From the NCBI GenBank assembly GCA_017527415.1, contig JAFXQA010000008.1:1-64000 (forward strand): DNA of 64,000 bases. Reading direction: 5' to 3'. The notes beneath the pieces were generated by a model. It had not been told where the DNA came from. It worked only from the letters and a program-made list of their open reading frames with translations, and did no database searches. Source of the stretch: Bacteroidales bacterium (lineage in GTDB: Bacteria > Bacteroidota > Bacteroidia > Bacteroidales > UBA932). The position numbers and the translations under genes are program-made. Numbering within the stretch: position 1 is the stretch's first letter; the number at the start of each line of letters is the position of its first letter. Of the stretch, positions 45,101-52,678 are shown piece by piece.

Positions 45101-47263
45101 GGGTTCCTGAACGGTCGTGACCACGAACGCCTGCAGCATACCGGGGGCATTCTGCGCGGCAGGAAGGGTCACCCTCGTATTCAGATTGCCGGAAGCGTCC
45201 AGGCGAGCCTTGAACAGATCTATCTCGCCCGCACCGAATGCATTCACAGGGGCATAGAAGGAGTATCTCTCAAATCCCTTGAATGGAGATCCGCTTGCTT
45301 TGCGAAGCGTTATCTGGGCCCGGACGGGCATGTTGCCTGCCACTCCTCCGGAAAGCCAGGATGCGCTGGCCTGAAGGCCGACCGACTTGCCTGCCTCCAT
45401 CACGGAAGGATAGAAAGTATTGATCTTCAGCCTATTGGGCTTGATGGCCTCCACATGCAGCACCTTGTGGAAGCTGCTGCCGCCCACTTTCAGGTAGGCG
45501 TTCCAGTATCCCGTAGGATCATCCGCCTTTGTGGGAATGTCGAAACTGAAGAATCCGTCCGTACCCTTGCGGGTAAGCTTGCTGTAGAACTGGCCCTCGG
45601 GGGTATATACTTCAAGCGTGGCCGGATGCCCTTCAGGCAGGATTCTGCCGCGGTCTGCGACCAGTGCTGTTACATGAAGGGTGTCTCCCGGACGCCAGAC
45701 GCCGCGCTCGCCGTAGATGAAGGCCTTGATGCCCTGCTGGAGCACCTCGCCTCCCACGTCGAAACGGCTGGTGGAGCGCTCGTTGCCGCCGGTAACCTTG
45801 AGGTAAGAGGTGCTGCCTCCTGCCTTGGCCACCACGGCGAAAGGCTTGCGGCTGGCATTGAGGTCAAGGGTTGCCAGGCCACTACCGTCAGTCTTGCCCT
45901 TGGCAATACTTTGTAACTGGTAATCAAACACTTCCAGCTTTGCGCCGGACACGGGCTTTGCGGTGATCAGATCGGTAACCGCAACCCATATCCGGTTTCC
46001 TCCGGCATAATCCGCCATCAGGCCGAGGTCGCTGGAAAGCAGCTGGACCGCAGGGAATCGGCGGGATTCCATATAGTAGGATGCCTTCGACGGATCATCG
46101 GATTCATTCCAATTGTATTCGTCCCAGTCGTAGTAGTTGTCCCAATAATAAGGACTGGGCTTGTCCCATTCCGCCTCATCAGCCTTGGAGGGCCTGCCGT
46201 CCGGCTTGCTGACGGCCTGAACGGGATCCTTGCCTCCATAGAGGCTCTGGTCCTGGCGGAAGCTGAGGCGTATGCGGTAGATAGCCCCGGGTTCCTGCTT
46301 GAATAGGCCGCTCAGATCGATGCAGTGGCTGTTCCATTTATGCAGGTCCTTGGAGGCATCCAGGGCGACATCTCCCTTGTAGACCAGGCGCCCGCAGCGA
46401 CGAAGGTCGTCATTCCCGCCCAGGTCGTTAGTCTGAAGGAACATGAGAATGTTCTTCTCGTATATCTTGACCACTCGCACCTCTACTGCGGAGAGGTTGA
46501 CCGCGCTGAAAGGCAGGATGAGGCTTTGCCTGTCCGGGAGGATGCTGCCCTTGAAGGGGATGCGCACGGCCGGCGCCTCGTCGGTTTCCGGGAAAATGCG
46601 GGTGAAGTCGGTTTCGAGAGCATTCCCACCGGCACTCTTGAGTCCCTTGTCCATGGTGAGCATCATGTCACCTTTGCGCCCTTCGAAGTGCACTTTAATA
46701 ATCTGGTCCTGCACCTGAACATAGCTGCGGGCAACGCCGGAAAGCTCTACCAGGCCCTTCACGGTAGCATTGGAGGGGGATTCACTCATTCTAACCTCGA
46801 TGCAGTTCTCTTTCACCGATGCCTGCACCACGCGGAAGGCTTTGCCGTTATCCGGCTCAAGTGCATCCTGAGAGGTCGCCGGGCGGCTTCCCTTGACAGT
46901 GATGCCGAAGGGGAACTCCTCCGGTGCACCCTGAATCACTTTGCCGAGGGCAAAAGATACCTTATAAGTTTTGCCTGCTTTAAATCCTCCATCCTCCGGC
47001 TCGAACGATACCGACTGGGGGCCGTTCCACTTCACCGTTCCCTTCAGGGCCGGTTTGAAACTGAAAAGCCCGTCCGCAGGCTGCTCAATGGCGTCTTCCG
47101 CCAGTTCGATGCGGATGGCGGCATCTTCTGTGACGATGCCACCGGTGAATGCCTTAATGTAGGGTGCGAAATCCTGAGCCGAGGGCTCGGAAGCCTTTTT
47201 GGGCCCGCAAGCGGCGAAAGCCATTGCTCCCACCGCCAAAACGATTAAAACGATTCTACGCAT
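42164..47263 (-). CDS. bacterial alpha-2-macroglobulin lipoprotein with thioester
   Basis: A 1699-residue periplasmic lipoprotein (MRRIVLIVLAVGAMAFAACGPKK). The macroglobulin domains include an MG2 region (GVWRPGDTLHVTALVAD, about 523-539) and FVVTTVQEPGGDESFTTETIPYSPYS. The thioester motif Cys1275-Thr-Glu-Gln is intact in DYPYNCTEQLSARG, followed by the alpha/alpha toroid (GGFAYWTGGTSGTWVSSMAGQFL) and a receptor-like end. It should trap proteases after bait cleavage and attach to them by the thioester, protecting the envelope. It lies between an unknown secreted protein (10 bases upstream) and PBP1C (4-base overlap). Confidence 0.95.
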   Translation of the reverse strand: MRRIVLIVLAVGAMAFAACGPKKASEPSAQDFAPYIKAFTGGIVTEDAAIRIELAEDAIEQPADGLFSFKPALKGTVKWNGPQSVSFEPEDGGFKAGKTYKVSFALGKVIQGAPEEFPFGITVKGSRPATSQDALEPDNGKAFRVVQASVKENCIEVRMSESPSNATVKGLVELSGVARSYVQVQDQIIKVHFEGRKGDMMLTMDKGLKSAGGNALETDFTRIFPETDEAPAVRIPFKGSILPDRQSLILPFSAVNLSAVEVRVVKIYEKNILMFLQTNDLGGNDDLRRCGRLVYKGDVALDASKDLHKWNSHCIDLSGLFKQEPGAIYRIRLSFRQDQSLYGGKDPVQAVSKPDGRPSKADEAEWDKPSPYYWDNYYDWDEYNWNESDDPSKASYYMESRRFPAVQLLSSDLGLMADYAGGNRIWVAVTDLITAKPVSGAKLEVFDYQLQSIAKGKTDGSGLATLDLNASRKPFAVVAKAGGSTSYLKVTGGNERSTSRFDVGGEVLQQGIKAFIYGERGVWRPGDTLHVTALVADRGRILPEGHPATLEVYTPEGQFYSKLTRKGTDGFFSFDIPTKADDPTGYWNAYLKVGGSSFHKVLHVEAIKPNRLKINTFYPSVMEAGKSVGLQASASWLSGGVAGNMPVRAQITLRKASGSPFKGFERYSFYAPVNAFGAGEIDLFKARLDASGNLNTRVTLPAAQNAPGMLQAFVVTTVQEPGGDESFTTETIPYSPYSTYVGVRVPDGEFLETDKAHRFNLAVVDAAGRRVSGHRVEYAVFKTGWNWWWDNAGGSLDAYVNGSSVEKVQSGELVAGQQDASFTFQVDYPAWGNYLVLARDKTSGHVSGARFTVDWPEYRGRADRRDPESLTMLTFSTSKPSYQVGEKATIYIPAAEGGQALVTLENAGGVIAREWVKTSSKDTPWNFTVTADMAPNIYAGVTLLQPYGSVKNDLPIRLYGVQRIKVENPGSHLEPVVTMPDVIHPEEPFTVKVSERSGKPMTYTLAIVDEGLLDLTAFKTPDPWSRMYKNEALTVSTWDLYDQVIGAFGGKLSPIAAIGGDEDAVRGARKDNRFNPVVLYRGPKTIAKGSDVLKLQLPMYVGSVRVMVVAGHDGAYGNAEKTVPVQSPLMVVTTLPRVLGSGEETTAAVNVFAMEDGLGEASVTVKAEGPVSGGGVKTVKFSGKGDKLVQFPLMATDDEGVAHITVSASAGSHKASETIALNVRNSNPAITTVEHFLLEKGESRDVFGNTLQLAGFPAVDVQELFVGMRDYPYNCTEQLSARGLTLLHLLPLLSEADVAKSKELIPVIICQIYARQQADGGFAYWTGGTSGTWVSSMAGQFLAEASKEGFEVNAGVIKNWKGYQQKMSQVFRVAGNNFFSNLDEAYRLYSLAVAGSPNLAGMNRLKEAGDIGDQARWMLSSAYALSGKSSLAAGLLDGVSSKFPEYEPYNITYGTALRDQLIALDALLLNDRVADALAVASELPQRGMSTQESAFAAIALDHLNKKVGNAAIHATVGGKDVASAASMVSVPLSGSATVQNLGDGMLYGTVLSVSRDGAKKAVSNGLGVEVRYTGENGSAVNPAILAQGTRFTATIKVTGDAVRAHENLALNFGIPSGWEIVNDRLQGGALAEDGYDYKDIRDDRVNWFFGLPAGRSKTFSVQLRAAYEGSYVLPAVVCEAMYDPAVNASTASGKAVVTR

Positions 47264-47273
47264 ATTCTGTCAT

Positions 47274-48362
47274 TTATCGGCGCACGGCCTGTGAGGCCAT
47301 GGATATCCTTACTTTGAACGTGGTTTTTCCTTTGTAATAGAAAAGGTCCAGCACGTTGCCGTCCTTCTCGAAGTAGATGGTATTCAGGAACTTATCCCTG
47401 TTACGGTTCTTGCACACGGGCTCGCACCACACGAGCGAGTATTCTCCGGTAGCCCTGGAAGCGGCGCAGATTATGGTGTAGCCGCGGAGGTCGAAAAGCG
47501 CCACATTGTAGTTCTTTCCCTTCTCCTTCCGGGCCTTTTTGTAGGCCGCCACTATGGAGGATTCAGGGTCCAGCAGCCCGAAAGCCAGGCGCGTGGCGGA
47601 TGTCTCCGCCTTTGGATTACGCTCCAGCCACCATTTGATGGCATTGTCGGTGAGCAGGTCCGCCTTCGCGATGGGCACGAGGCCCGGATTCTCCTTGAAT
47701 CGGGCGAGCAGCCACATCACCTCCGCGGTCGGATTCAACCCCTCGATGTTCTCCGGGCTCTGCCCTTCGATCTTGTAGGCCTCCCCTGCCGCCAGTTTGA
47801 GCGGATTGCCGTAGAAGATAGCCTGGTTGAGTATATCCTCCTCCGGCAGATATAGCATCTCCACGTATTCGGATGCCCCGTTCAGATAGGCCAGATGCAG
47901 ATAGTAGCGTCCTCCCAGCGGGGAGATTATCTCCATAGGCAGCGCCAGCGCGGCCGGGGCGGATGCATCCTCCATGGAATAGACCGGGATGATGCGCGTG
48001 CCCTCTTCCTTCCCTTCCGGGGAGAGGATGCGGAGGGTGAAGTCCCTGTCAAGGGCTAGGATGTGGTCCCTGCCGTCCTTCTTCCATCCGATGGCGTCCA
48101 GACACTCCCCTGCCAGGTCCAGAGCCTGCTCACGGGAGATGAGGCTGGTATTGTCGATGCGGATGAGAGAGTCCTTGATGCCCAGAACCTTAGGCATATA
48201 TACAGAAGAAGGATATCTTTTGAGGAACTTTTCTACAGCCTTCTTTGAGGGATTGGCCGTCAGTTTGCCAAATTGCTTGGTCTCGCTCTTCGACTGGGCG
48301 GCCACGCAGAGCGGCAGCGCCAGGAACAGGAGCAGAAGGGAAACAAGCTTTTTCATATCCAT
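47274..48362 (-). CDS. unknown secreted protein heading the macroglobulin-PBP1C operon
   Basis: A 362-residue exported protein with signal MKKLVSLLLLFLALPLCVAAQ. The ATG at 48362 or the one two codons later (48356) fits the -7 box at 48377-48384. I do not recognise a family. The N-terminal third has a helical KAVEKFLKRYPSS segment that looks like the start of a TPR/outer-membrane-lipoprotein-type repeat. The middle is beta-rich (VYSMEDASAPAALALPMEI, GRYYLHLAYLNGASEYVEMLY), and the end has paired aromatic strands (NTIYFEKDGNVLDLFYYKGKTTF). Its place before the macroglobulin gene suggests an envelope stress or wall-related job, not shown by sequence. Confidence 0.65.
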   Translation of the reverse strand: MDMKKLVSLLLLFLALPLCVAAQSKSETKQFGKLTANPSKKAVEKFLKRYPSSVYMPKVLGIKDSLIRIDNTSLISREQALDLAGECLDAIGWKKDGRDHILALDRDFTLRILSPEGKEEGTRIIPVYSMEDASAPAALALPMEIISPLGGRYYLHLAYLNGASEYVEMLYLPEEDILNQAIFYGNPLKLAAGEAYKIEGQSPENIEGLNPTAEVMWLLARFKENPGLVPIAKADLLTDNAIKWWLERNPKAETSATRLAFGLLDPESSIVAAYKKARKEKGKNYNVALFDLRGYTIICAASRATGEYSLVWCEPVCKNRNRDKFLNTIYFEKDGNVLDLFYYKGKTTFKVRISMASQAVRR

Positions 48363-48376
48363 TATCTTTACAATTA

Positions 48377-48404
48377 CAAATTTAAGAAAATAATCGTATC
48401 TTGC
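48377..48404. promoter_or_regulatory. divergent -7 boxes (minus TAAATTTG, plus TATCTTGC)
   Basis: Minus-strand TAAATTTG (48377-48384) serves the unknown secreted gene, giving a leader of about 9-15 bases. On the plus strand TATCTTGC (48397-48404) lies 4 bases before the ATG of the cytochrome c assembly gene and is a weaker match. No clear -33 elements. Confidence 0.4.
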
Positions 48405-48408
48405 AGCC

Positions 48409-49170
48409 ATGTCAAAAAACGTACCCAAAGTGCTTCGGATTGCGGTGCTGGTGCTGAATCATCTCGGCCTGGCGCTTACCGTCGTCGCTTTGATTTTGGA
48501 ACATTTCTTCACCCGCACCGTGCGCCTGGACGGTTTTGCAACCGAACTTGTTCTGGACCCCTGGAGGGGCTGGGTGCTGGCCGGCATGGCCATGATGATG
48601 GCCGGGGCCGCGGGCCTGATGTTTATCGCGCCGAGGCCGGCGGGGAAGAGACAGTGGCGCAGAATTGCATCCGGAGTCATCCTTCTGGGATTCGTTTTCA
48701 TGTGTTTCACCCTGCGCAAGCCGGGATCCTTCATCAATAATCCCAACCCGGCCCTGCAGAGCCCCTGGTTCGCCCCTCACGTGATTGCATACATGATTGC
48801 GTATTCGCTGCTGGCAATAGCTACTGTGCTCGGTGTCTGCATGCTCGTCAAAAGGGTCTGGGAAGAAAAACTGATGCCCGTCACGGACTGGCTGGTGTAT
48901 GCCGGATCGGCCTTCCTCACCATCGGCATGCTGATAGGAGCCATCTGGGCCAGAGAGGCCTGGGGCTCATTCTGGAGCTGGGATCCGAAAGAAACCTGGA
49001 CCTTCATCACCTGGCTCGGCTATCTTGTTTACCTGCACCTGCGTAAAGCGGCACCCCGTCGCCGGCGTGCCGCATGCTTGCTGCTGATTCTGGCATTCCT
49101 CTGCCTGCAGATGTGCTGGTGGGGCGTCAACCTCTTGCCGGCAGTGTCCGTCCATACATATAATCGCTAA
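48409..49170 (+). CDS. ccsA: cytochrome c assembly protein (CcsA/CcmC type)
   Basis: A 253-residue inner-membrane protein with about seven or eight membrane helices. The haem-handling signature WGSFWSWDPKETW (about 185-197) is intact, with conserved His residues near helix ends (PWFAPHVIAYMIAY and the C-terminal VHTYNR). It would deliver haem to apocytochromes in the periplasm, together with a ResB/CcsB partner that is not in this window. It is at the short end for CcsA but not truncated. It is followed 17 bases later by an SDR gene with no clear link. Confidence 0.88.
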   Translation: MSKNVPKVLRIAVLVLNHLGLALTVVALILEHFFTRTVRLDGFATELVLDPWRGWVLAGMAMMMAGAAGLMFIAPRPAGKRQWRRIASGVILLGFVFMCFTLRKPGSFINNPNPALQSPWFAPHVIAYMIAYSLLAIATVLGVCMLVKRVWEEKLMPVTDWLVYAGSAFLTIGMLIGAIWAREAWGSFWSWDPKETWTFITWLGYLVYLHLRKAAPRRRRAACLLLILAFLCLQMCWWGVNLLPAVSVHTYNR

Positions 49171-49187
49171 GGTTTAATAATGAATCC

Positions 49188-49964
49188 ATGGGAACAGCGC
49201 TGATAACGGGAGGCAGTTCGGGAATCGGGCTGGAGTACGCCAGGCAACTGGCGGCGATGGGCCATGGGCTGGTGCTGGTTAGCAACCAGGAGGAGCAGCT
49301 GCGTGATGCTGCTGCAGAATTGAGTGCAGAGTACGGAGTTCCGGTGGAGTGGCTTTATCTGGATCTCTCCACGCAGGGCTGCGCACAAAAGATGCTGGAG
49401 TTTTGCGATTCTAAAAATCTGGAAGTAGATATCCTCATCAACAACGCCGGCATCTTCTTCATGGAATATCTGGGCAGCCGGAACCTTCAGAAAGCCCGCA
49501 CCATGGTCAACCTGCACGTGGCGGCGATCACTGAATGCTGCATCCTCTTCGGAGAAAGGATGAAGGCCCGCGGAGCCGGACACATCCTGATAATGTCTTC
49601 GATGACGGCGGACATCCCCGCCCCTGGAATCGCCGTGTATTCCGCCTCCAAAGCCTACCTGAAGAGCTTCGGCCTGGGACTTTCCTACGAACTCGCGCCG
49701 TTCGGCGTCAGCGTGACCACTATCCTCCCCGCCGCGGTGGACACAGGCCTGTACCATCTGGGCCCCCGCATGCGGAAGACCGGCCGTCGTCTCGGCCTCG
49801 TGCAAAGCCCGGAAACTCTAGTGCGGAAGGCCCTGCGCGCCATGTTCCGCGGCCGGCGCATCCGCCGTCCCGGTGCCCTCAACCTTACCGTTCCCTTCCT
49901 GGTCCGCCTCCTTCCTTCCCGTCTCATCGACCGTCTGGGGATGAAGTGGATGAACAGTGACTAA
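49188..49964 (+). CDS. short-chain dehydrogenase/reductase
   Basis: A 258-residue NAD(P)-dependent oxidoreductase of the classical SDR family. The cofactor loop TGGSSGIG (about 6-13), NNAG (about 88-91), and the active site Ser-Tyr-Lys (SSM..., YSASKA) are all present. The C-terminal tail is basic (RRIRRPGALNLTVPFLVRLLPSRLI), which could give membrane contact, as in SDRs acting on lipid substrates. The substrate cannot be predicted. Its stop overlaps the converging XRE gene by four bases. Confidence 0.9.
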   Translation: MGTALITGGSSGIGLEYARQLAAMGHGLVLVSNQEEQLRDAAAELSAEYGVPVEWLYLDLSTQGCAQKMLEFCDSKNLEVDILINNAGIFFMEYLGSRNLQKARTMVNLHVAAITECCILFGERMKARGAGHILIMSSMTADIPAPGIAVYSASKAYLKSFGLGLSYELAPFGVSVTTILPAAVDTGLYHLGPRMRKTGRRLGLVQSPETLVRKALRAMFRGRRIRRPGALNLTVPFLVRLLPSRLIDRLGMKWMNSD

Positions 49965-50161
49965 TCTCCCTCTTCCAGAATGAAGATGGTTTCCGCCGGT
50001 TTCTGAAAATGCCTGGCGATTTTCAGCGCCAGAACTGTCGAAGGAATATATTTCCCGGATTCTATGGAATTGATAGTTTGGCGGCTTACCCCGACGGCGG
50101 CCGCCAAATCCTGCTGGGTGATGTCCAGGATCGCCCTTTCAACCCTTACCGTATTCTTCAT
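49961..50161 (-). CDS. small XRE-family transcriptional regulator
   Basis: A 66-residue DNA-binding protein made of one helix-turn-helix (LDITQQDLAAAVGVSRQTINSIESGKYIPS), the Cro/CI type. It has no sensing domain. It is the second gene of a two-gene operon: its ATG overlaps the stop of the membrane-protein gene by four bases. Such pairs of a tiny XRE repressor and a small membrane protein are common and usually self-regulated. The 14-base direct repeats over the operon promoter (50575-50609) are the likely binding sites. Confidence 0.9.
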   Translation of the reverse strand: MKNTVRVERAILDITQQDLAAAVGVSRQTINSIESGKYIPSTVLALKIARHFQKPAETIFILEEGD

Positions 50162-50547
50162 CGGCTCTCCCTCCTCACCTTATACATTTCCAGATTGAAC
50201 TTCACAATGAAGAGGATGAAGATTAGGAACAGGGCTGCAAACGCAAAATAAAGGAAATTGAAGCCGTGGATGAAGATGATCCCCAAAGCCAGGATGATTG
50301 CCGTACCCCAGAAACTCCAGACGAAGGACCGCATCCGGATCTGGCCCGTCATCTCGTCTTCATCTTTCTCTTTGGAAAGAGCAACGAAGCAGCAGGAAAC
50401 CAGAAGGCCGAGCATGGCGGCTTCATCTATCCATTCCATATCGAAGTCAATTATTCCAAACAGAATCAAAGTACAAAAGACGGCAAAAGGAACGAGCATG
50501 CAGATTCCTATTGTCTTGAACTTGTTGGGCAGTAAATAAGTTTTCAT
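50158..50547 (-). CDS. small four-helix membrane protein, partner of the XRE regulator
   Basis: A 129-residue inner-membrane protein with four hydrophobic segments (about 15-33, 42-58, 73-92, 95-113), the first pair separated by an acidic loop (DFDMEWIDEA). It resembles the DUF2178-type proteins that travel with small XRE regulators, but I am not certain of the family. It is the first gene of the operon. The cytoplasmic loop KEKDEDEMTGQIRMR could contact the regulator. Function unknown. Confidence 0.75.
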   Translation of the reverse strand: MKTYLLPNKFKTIGICMLVPFAVFCTLILFGIIDFDMEWIDEAAMLGLLVSCCFVALSKEKDEDEMTGQIRMRSFVWSFWGTAIILALGIIFIHGFNFLYFAFAALFLIFILFIVKFNLEMYKVRRESR

Positions 50548-50570
50548 GACGTTTTGTTTTAATCACGCCA

Positions 50571-50609
50571 CAAAGTTAAGTATATTTTTCAAAATGTCAA
50601 GTATATTTT
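50571..50609 (-). promoter_or_regulatory. promoter with 14-base direct-repeat operator of the XRE operon
   Basis: The minus-strand promoter TTG (50598-50600), 19-base spacer and TAACTTTG (50571-50578) is a full match. Two direct repeats, GTTAAGTATATTTT (50575-50588) and GTCAAGTATATTTT (50596-50609), written on the plus strand, are 21 bases apart. One overlaps the -7 box and the other contains the -33 box, so a protein bound to both would block transcription. This is the expected layout of XRE self-repression. Confidence 0.75.
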
Positions 50610-50674
50610 ACATATTTTTATGTCGATCAATACCAACAAATGATGATAGACATACGGTATTTTTATATAATAAT

Positions 50675-50682
50675 TAGTTTTG
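50675..50682 (+). promoter_or_regulatory. -7 box of the small membrane protein gene
   Basis: TAGTTTTG matches TAnnTTTG. The transcript would start near 50688, which favours the ATG at 50706 over the codon at 50640 as the start of the next gene. Confidence 0.45.
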
Positions 50683-50705
50683 CTCATGGATTAGTATTTA
50701 TGATT

Positions 50706-51197
50706 ATGTCCCGCAGAGAAACCATCGTTGCCATCGTGGTGCTGATTATCCTCGGCACCGGGATGCATTTTGTGCACCATGCGCCGTTTTTCAATCACTT
50801 TCTGGGCTATATCTTCCCAGTGACGGAAAGCGTGATGGCGCACATGAAAATGGTATTCTACCCCATGCTGCTGCTGAGCATATACCTTTGCGTCAGCCGC
50901 CGCAGCATCCGGGAGTTCGGAGCGCCCATCTTGGGAGGGCTTGCGGTCATGCCGCTGATAATGGCGGTGTTTTTTGCCTATTGGGTTTTCATTCACCACG
51001 AAATGTTGTGGCTGGACATAATCATCTACGTGGCGATGATGGTCGGCGCTGTCCATCTGGCCGGGAGATGGCGCAACAGCAGTTTCGTGCGCGCCTGGTG
51101 GCCGCTATGGATCGCAGTCGCCGTGCTTGGAGCCGTGTTGATCGGTTACCTCACCTACCACGCACCCGAGTGGATCGTGTTTGCGAATCTGGGATAA
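50706..51197 (+). CDS. small membrane protein (DUF6512-like)
   Basis: A 163-residue protein with five hydrophobic helices and little outside them. It starts MSRRETIVAIVVLIILGTGMHFVHH; the conserved-looking His pairs (HFVHHAPFF, FIHHEM) and VTESVMAHMKMVFYP suggest a metal- or haem-like site in the membrane, but no function is known. The family name DUF6512 is from memory of similar short Bacteroidota/Firmicutes proteins and is uncertain. It converges on the phosphodiesterase gene with an 11-base gap. Confidence 0.65.
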   Translation: MSRRETIVAIVVLIILGTGMHFVHHAPFFNHFLGYIFPVTESVMAHMKMVFYPMLLLSIYLCVSRRSIREFGAPILGGLAVMPLIMAVFFAYWVFIHHEMLWLDIIIYVAMMVGAVHLAGRWRNSSFVRAWWPLWIAVAVLGAVLIGYLTYHAPEWIVFANLG

Positions 51198-51208
51198 TCC
51201 TCTTTTTT

Positions 51209-52135
51209 TTATCTGCGGCCCTTTTTCTTGAGCCAGTTAATAAGGAATTCCGGACGGTCGGTCTGGATCATGGAAGTGCCCAGGGACAGTATCTTACCGT
51301 ATATTTCGTCGGGATCACCGTCATAGGCGGCATCGTCGTGATATCCGCCGCAGAGGGATGCCCAGAGGGTGTTGATCCAGAGCTTGGAGCCCTGGGCCAC
51401 CACCTTGCGGCAGCACTCCTCAACTTCTTCGTCCAGGATGGAGAAACATACCTCGTAGGCCAGCGGCGCTTCGCCGGTCTGGGCGTACCAGTCTTCATAT
51501 TGAGCGAACAGGTCCTTTCCCCTGGTCTTCTGGATGTCAATGATGGGCATGTACATCATGCGGCTGCCCTCCATTTCCCCGGCCACCACCTCACGGGCCT
51601 TCTTGCCCTTGATGAGGATCTGGTCGGTCATGTCCAGAGAGTCGGTGAGCTTCACCACCAGGTCGTAATACTGGAATCCCTGGTCAACGTTGATGACAAT
51701 GCGGTCCTTGCACAGTTCCAGAGCCTCCCGAAAGGTAGTGATGCGGGTACCGGGGATGGCCACGTTGTGGGCTGTCTTCAGGTTGAAGGTGGCGAGCGAG
51801 TCATAGGTCATGGTGGAAATGTCGCCCTTGCCCGTGGTCATGCGGTTGCACGTGCGGTCATGACTCAGCACCAGAACGCTGTCCTTGGTGAGCTTGAGGT
51901 CGATCTCCACGATGTCGGCACCCATACGGATGACAGACTCGATGGCGCCCAGCGAGTTTTCCGGATAGTTGCGCCAGTCGCCCCGGTGGCAAGCTACCAC
52001 CACGTATTTCGAGGACGGGTCGTGGATGGCGGCAATCACTTTCTCCGCCTTGTTGGACGGTGCGCCTGTCTTGGGAGCACAGGAAAGAATGGTACAGGCC
52101 GCCGCCAGGAACAGAAATCTTACAGTCTTTTTCAT
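51209..52135 (-). CDS. glycerophosphodiester phosphodiesterase family lipoprotein
   Basis: A 308-residue lipoprotein (MKKTVRFLFLAAACTILSC). The GDPD barrel has the catalytic pair around HRGDWRNYPENS (about 51-62) and the metal site IVEIDLKLTKDSVLVLSHD (about 75-93), with later strands IVINVDQG and SMIQTDRPEFLINWL. It would hydrolyse glycerophosphodiesters (deacylated phospholipids or teichoic-type polymers) to alcohol and glycerol-3-phosphate outside the cytoplasm. The first catalytic His and both Glu/Asp positions are present. It is a single gene with a TATCTTCG -7 box at 52143-52150. Confidence 0.9.
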   Translation of the reverse strand: MKKTVRFLFLAAACTILSCAPKTGAPSNKAEKVIAAIHDPSSKYVVVACHRGDWRNYPENSLGAIESVIRMGADIVEIDLKLTKDSVLVLSHDRTCNRMTTGKGDISTMTYDSLATFNLKTAHNVAIPGTRITTFREALELCKDRIVINVDQGFQYYDLVVKLTDSLDMTDQILIKGKKAREVVAGEMEGSRMMYMPIIDIQKTRGKDLFAQYEDWYAQTGEAPLAYEVCFSILDEEVEECCRKVVAQGSKLWINTLWASLCGGYHDDAAYDGDPDEIYGKILSLGTSMIQTDRPEFLINWLKKKGRR

Positions 52136-52142
52136 AATACTG

Positions 52143-52150
52143 CGAAGATA
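52143..52150 (-). promoter_or_regulatory. -7 box of the phosphodiesterase lipoprotein gene
   Basis: Minus-strand TATCTTCG, a TTCG variant, 7 bases before the ATG at 52135. No clear -33. The 16-base inverted repeat begins about 19 bases further upstream. Confidence 0.4.
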
Positions 52151-52168
52151 ATGAAATTTTATGAAGAG

Positions 52169-52268
52169 CGGGTAAGGTCCAATTCTATGCCGGGGACCTT
52201 ACCGGCATTTCGGCCTCTCAGGCACTTCCAGCGGGTAAGATGCCGACCTTTAAATTGGACCTTACCCG
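52169..52268. repeat. 100-base element with 16-base perfect inverted ends
   Basis: CGGGTAAGGTCCAATT (52169-52184) is exactly inverted as AATTGGACCTTACCCG (52253-52268). The 68 bases between contain another 7-base hairpin, ATGCCGG (52187-52193) with CCGGCAT (52202-52208). The 10-mer GGTAAGGTCC occurs three times (52171 forward; 52194 and 52257 reversed), with a fourth partial copy at 52234. It is not followed by a T-run, so it is unlikely to be a simple terminator. Size and ends resemble a tiny MITE, but no target duplication is obvious. Confidence 0.75.
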
Positions 52269-52293
52269 AAAAAGGCGCAGCCGGGCATGACTA

Positions 52294-52317
52294 AGGCGCC
52301 CCTTCAAAGGAGCGCCT
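52294..52317. repeat. GC-rich hairpin
   Basis: AGGCGC (52294-52299) pairs with GCGCCT (52312-52317), with further CCTT/AAGG pairing inside. No T-run follows on either strand. Confidence 0.45.
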
Positions 52318-52467
52318 CGTCAAGTGCGGGGTCGTTAACTTATATCGAACTTTTCTTGTACGACCTGTATAGGTTTTTGGCACTTTTCTCAACAGGTAGG
52401 CCGAAAAATGGCCGACCCGTCGAGGTTTTGCCGGGTTTTCTATACGGGTAGGGGGTGAAAAGGGGGT

Positions 52468-52501
52468 ACCTGTAGAGAAAATGCGGTATTTCTCTACAGG
52501 T
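52468..52501. repeat. 34-base hairpin with 13-base perfect arms
   Basis: ACCTGTAGAGAAA (52468-52480) is exactly inverted as TTTCTCTACAGGT (52489-52501) around the 8-base loop ATGCGGTA. Single ACCTGT copies also lie at 52363 and, inverted, near 52392. It lies about 170 bases upstream of the nuclease promoter. Confidence 0.75.
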
Positions 52502-52604
52502 CACTCCGAAACATCTGAGTAAAGGTCAATGAGCCGGCAGGCGAACCGCCGGTCCCGGTGGGGGGAAATAATAAATCCGTCATCGACCGGGGCGCCATCG
52601 TCAG

Positions 52605-52618
52605 CCTCCACGTGGAGG
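52605..52618. repeat. 14-base perfect palindrome CCTCCACGTGGAGG
   Basis: A perfect palindrome centred on CACGTG, 53 bases upstream of the -7 box of the nuclease gene. Position fits an operator or activator site. Confidence 0.5.
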
Positions 52619-52670
52619 GAATTATCCGGTATGACAACGGTTTTTGAACGGAGAATCCGTAAAGAATTCT

Positions 52671-52678
52671 TATATTTG
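52671..52678 (+). promoter_or_regulatory. -7 box of the DUF1016 nuclease gene
   Basis: TATATTTG, giving a leader of about 16 bases to the ATG at 52700. A TTTG at 52643-52646 is 24 bases upstream, farther than the usual 19-21. Confidence 0.5.

Noticed and set aside
50888..52294. A 468-codon plus-strand frame across the phosphodiesterase gene
   Set aside because: It overlaps two well-supported genes in another frame and has no protein-like features.
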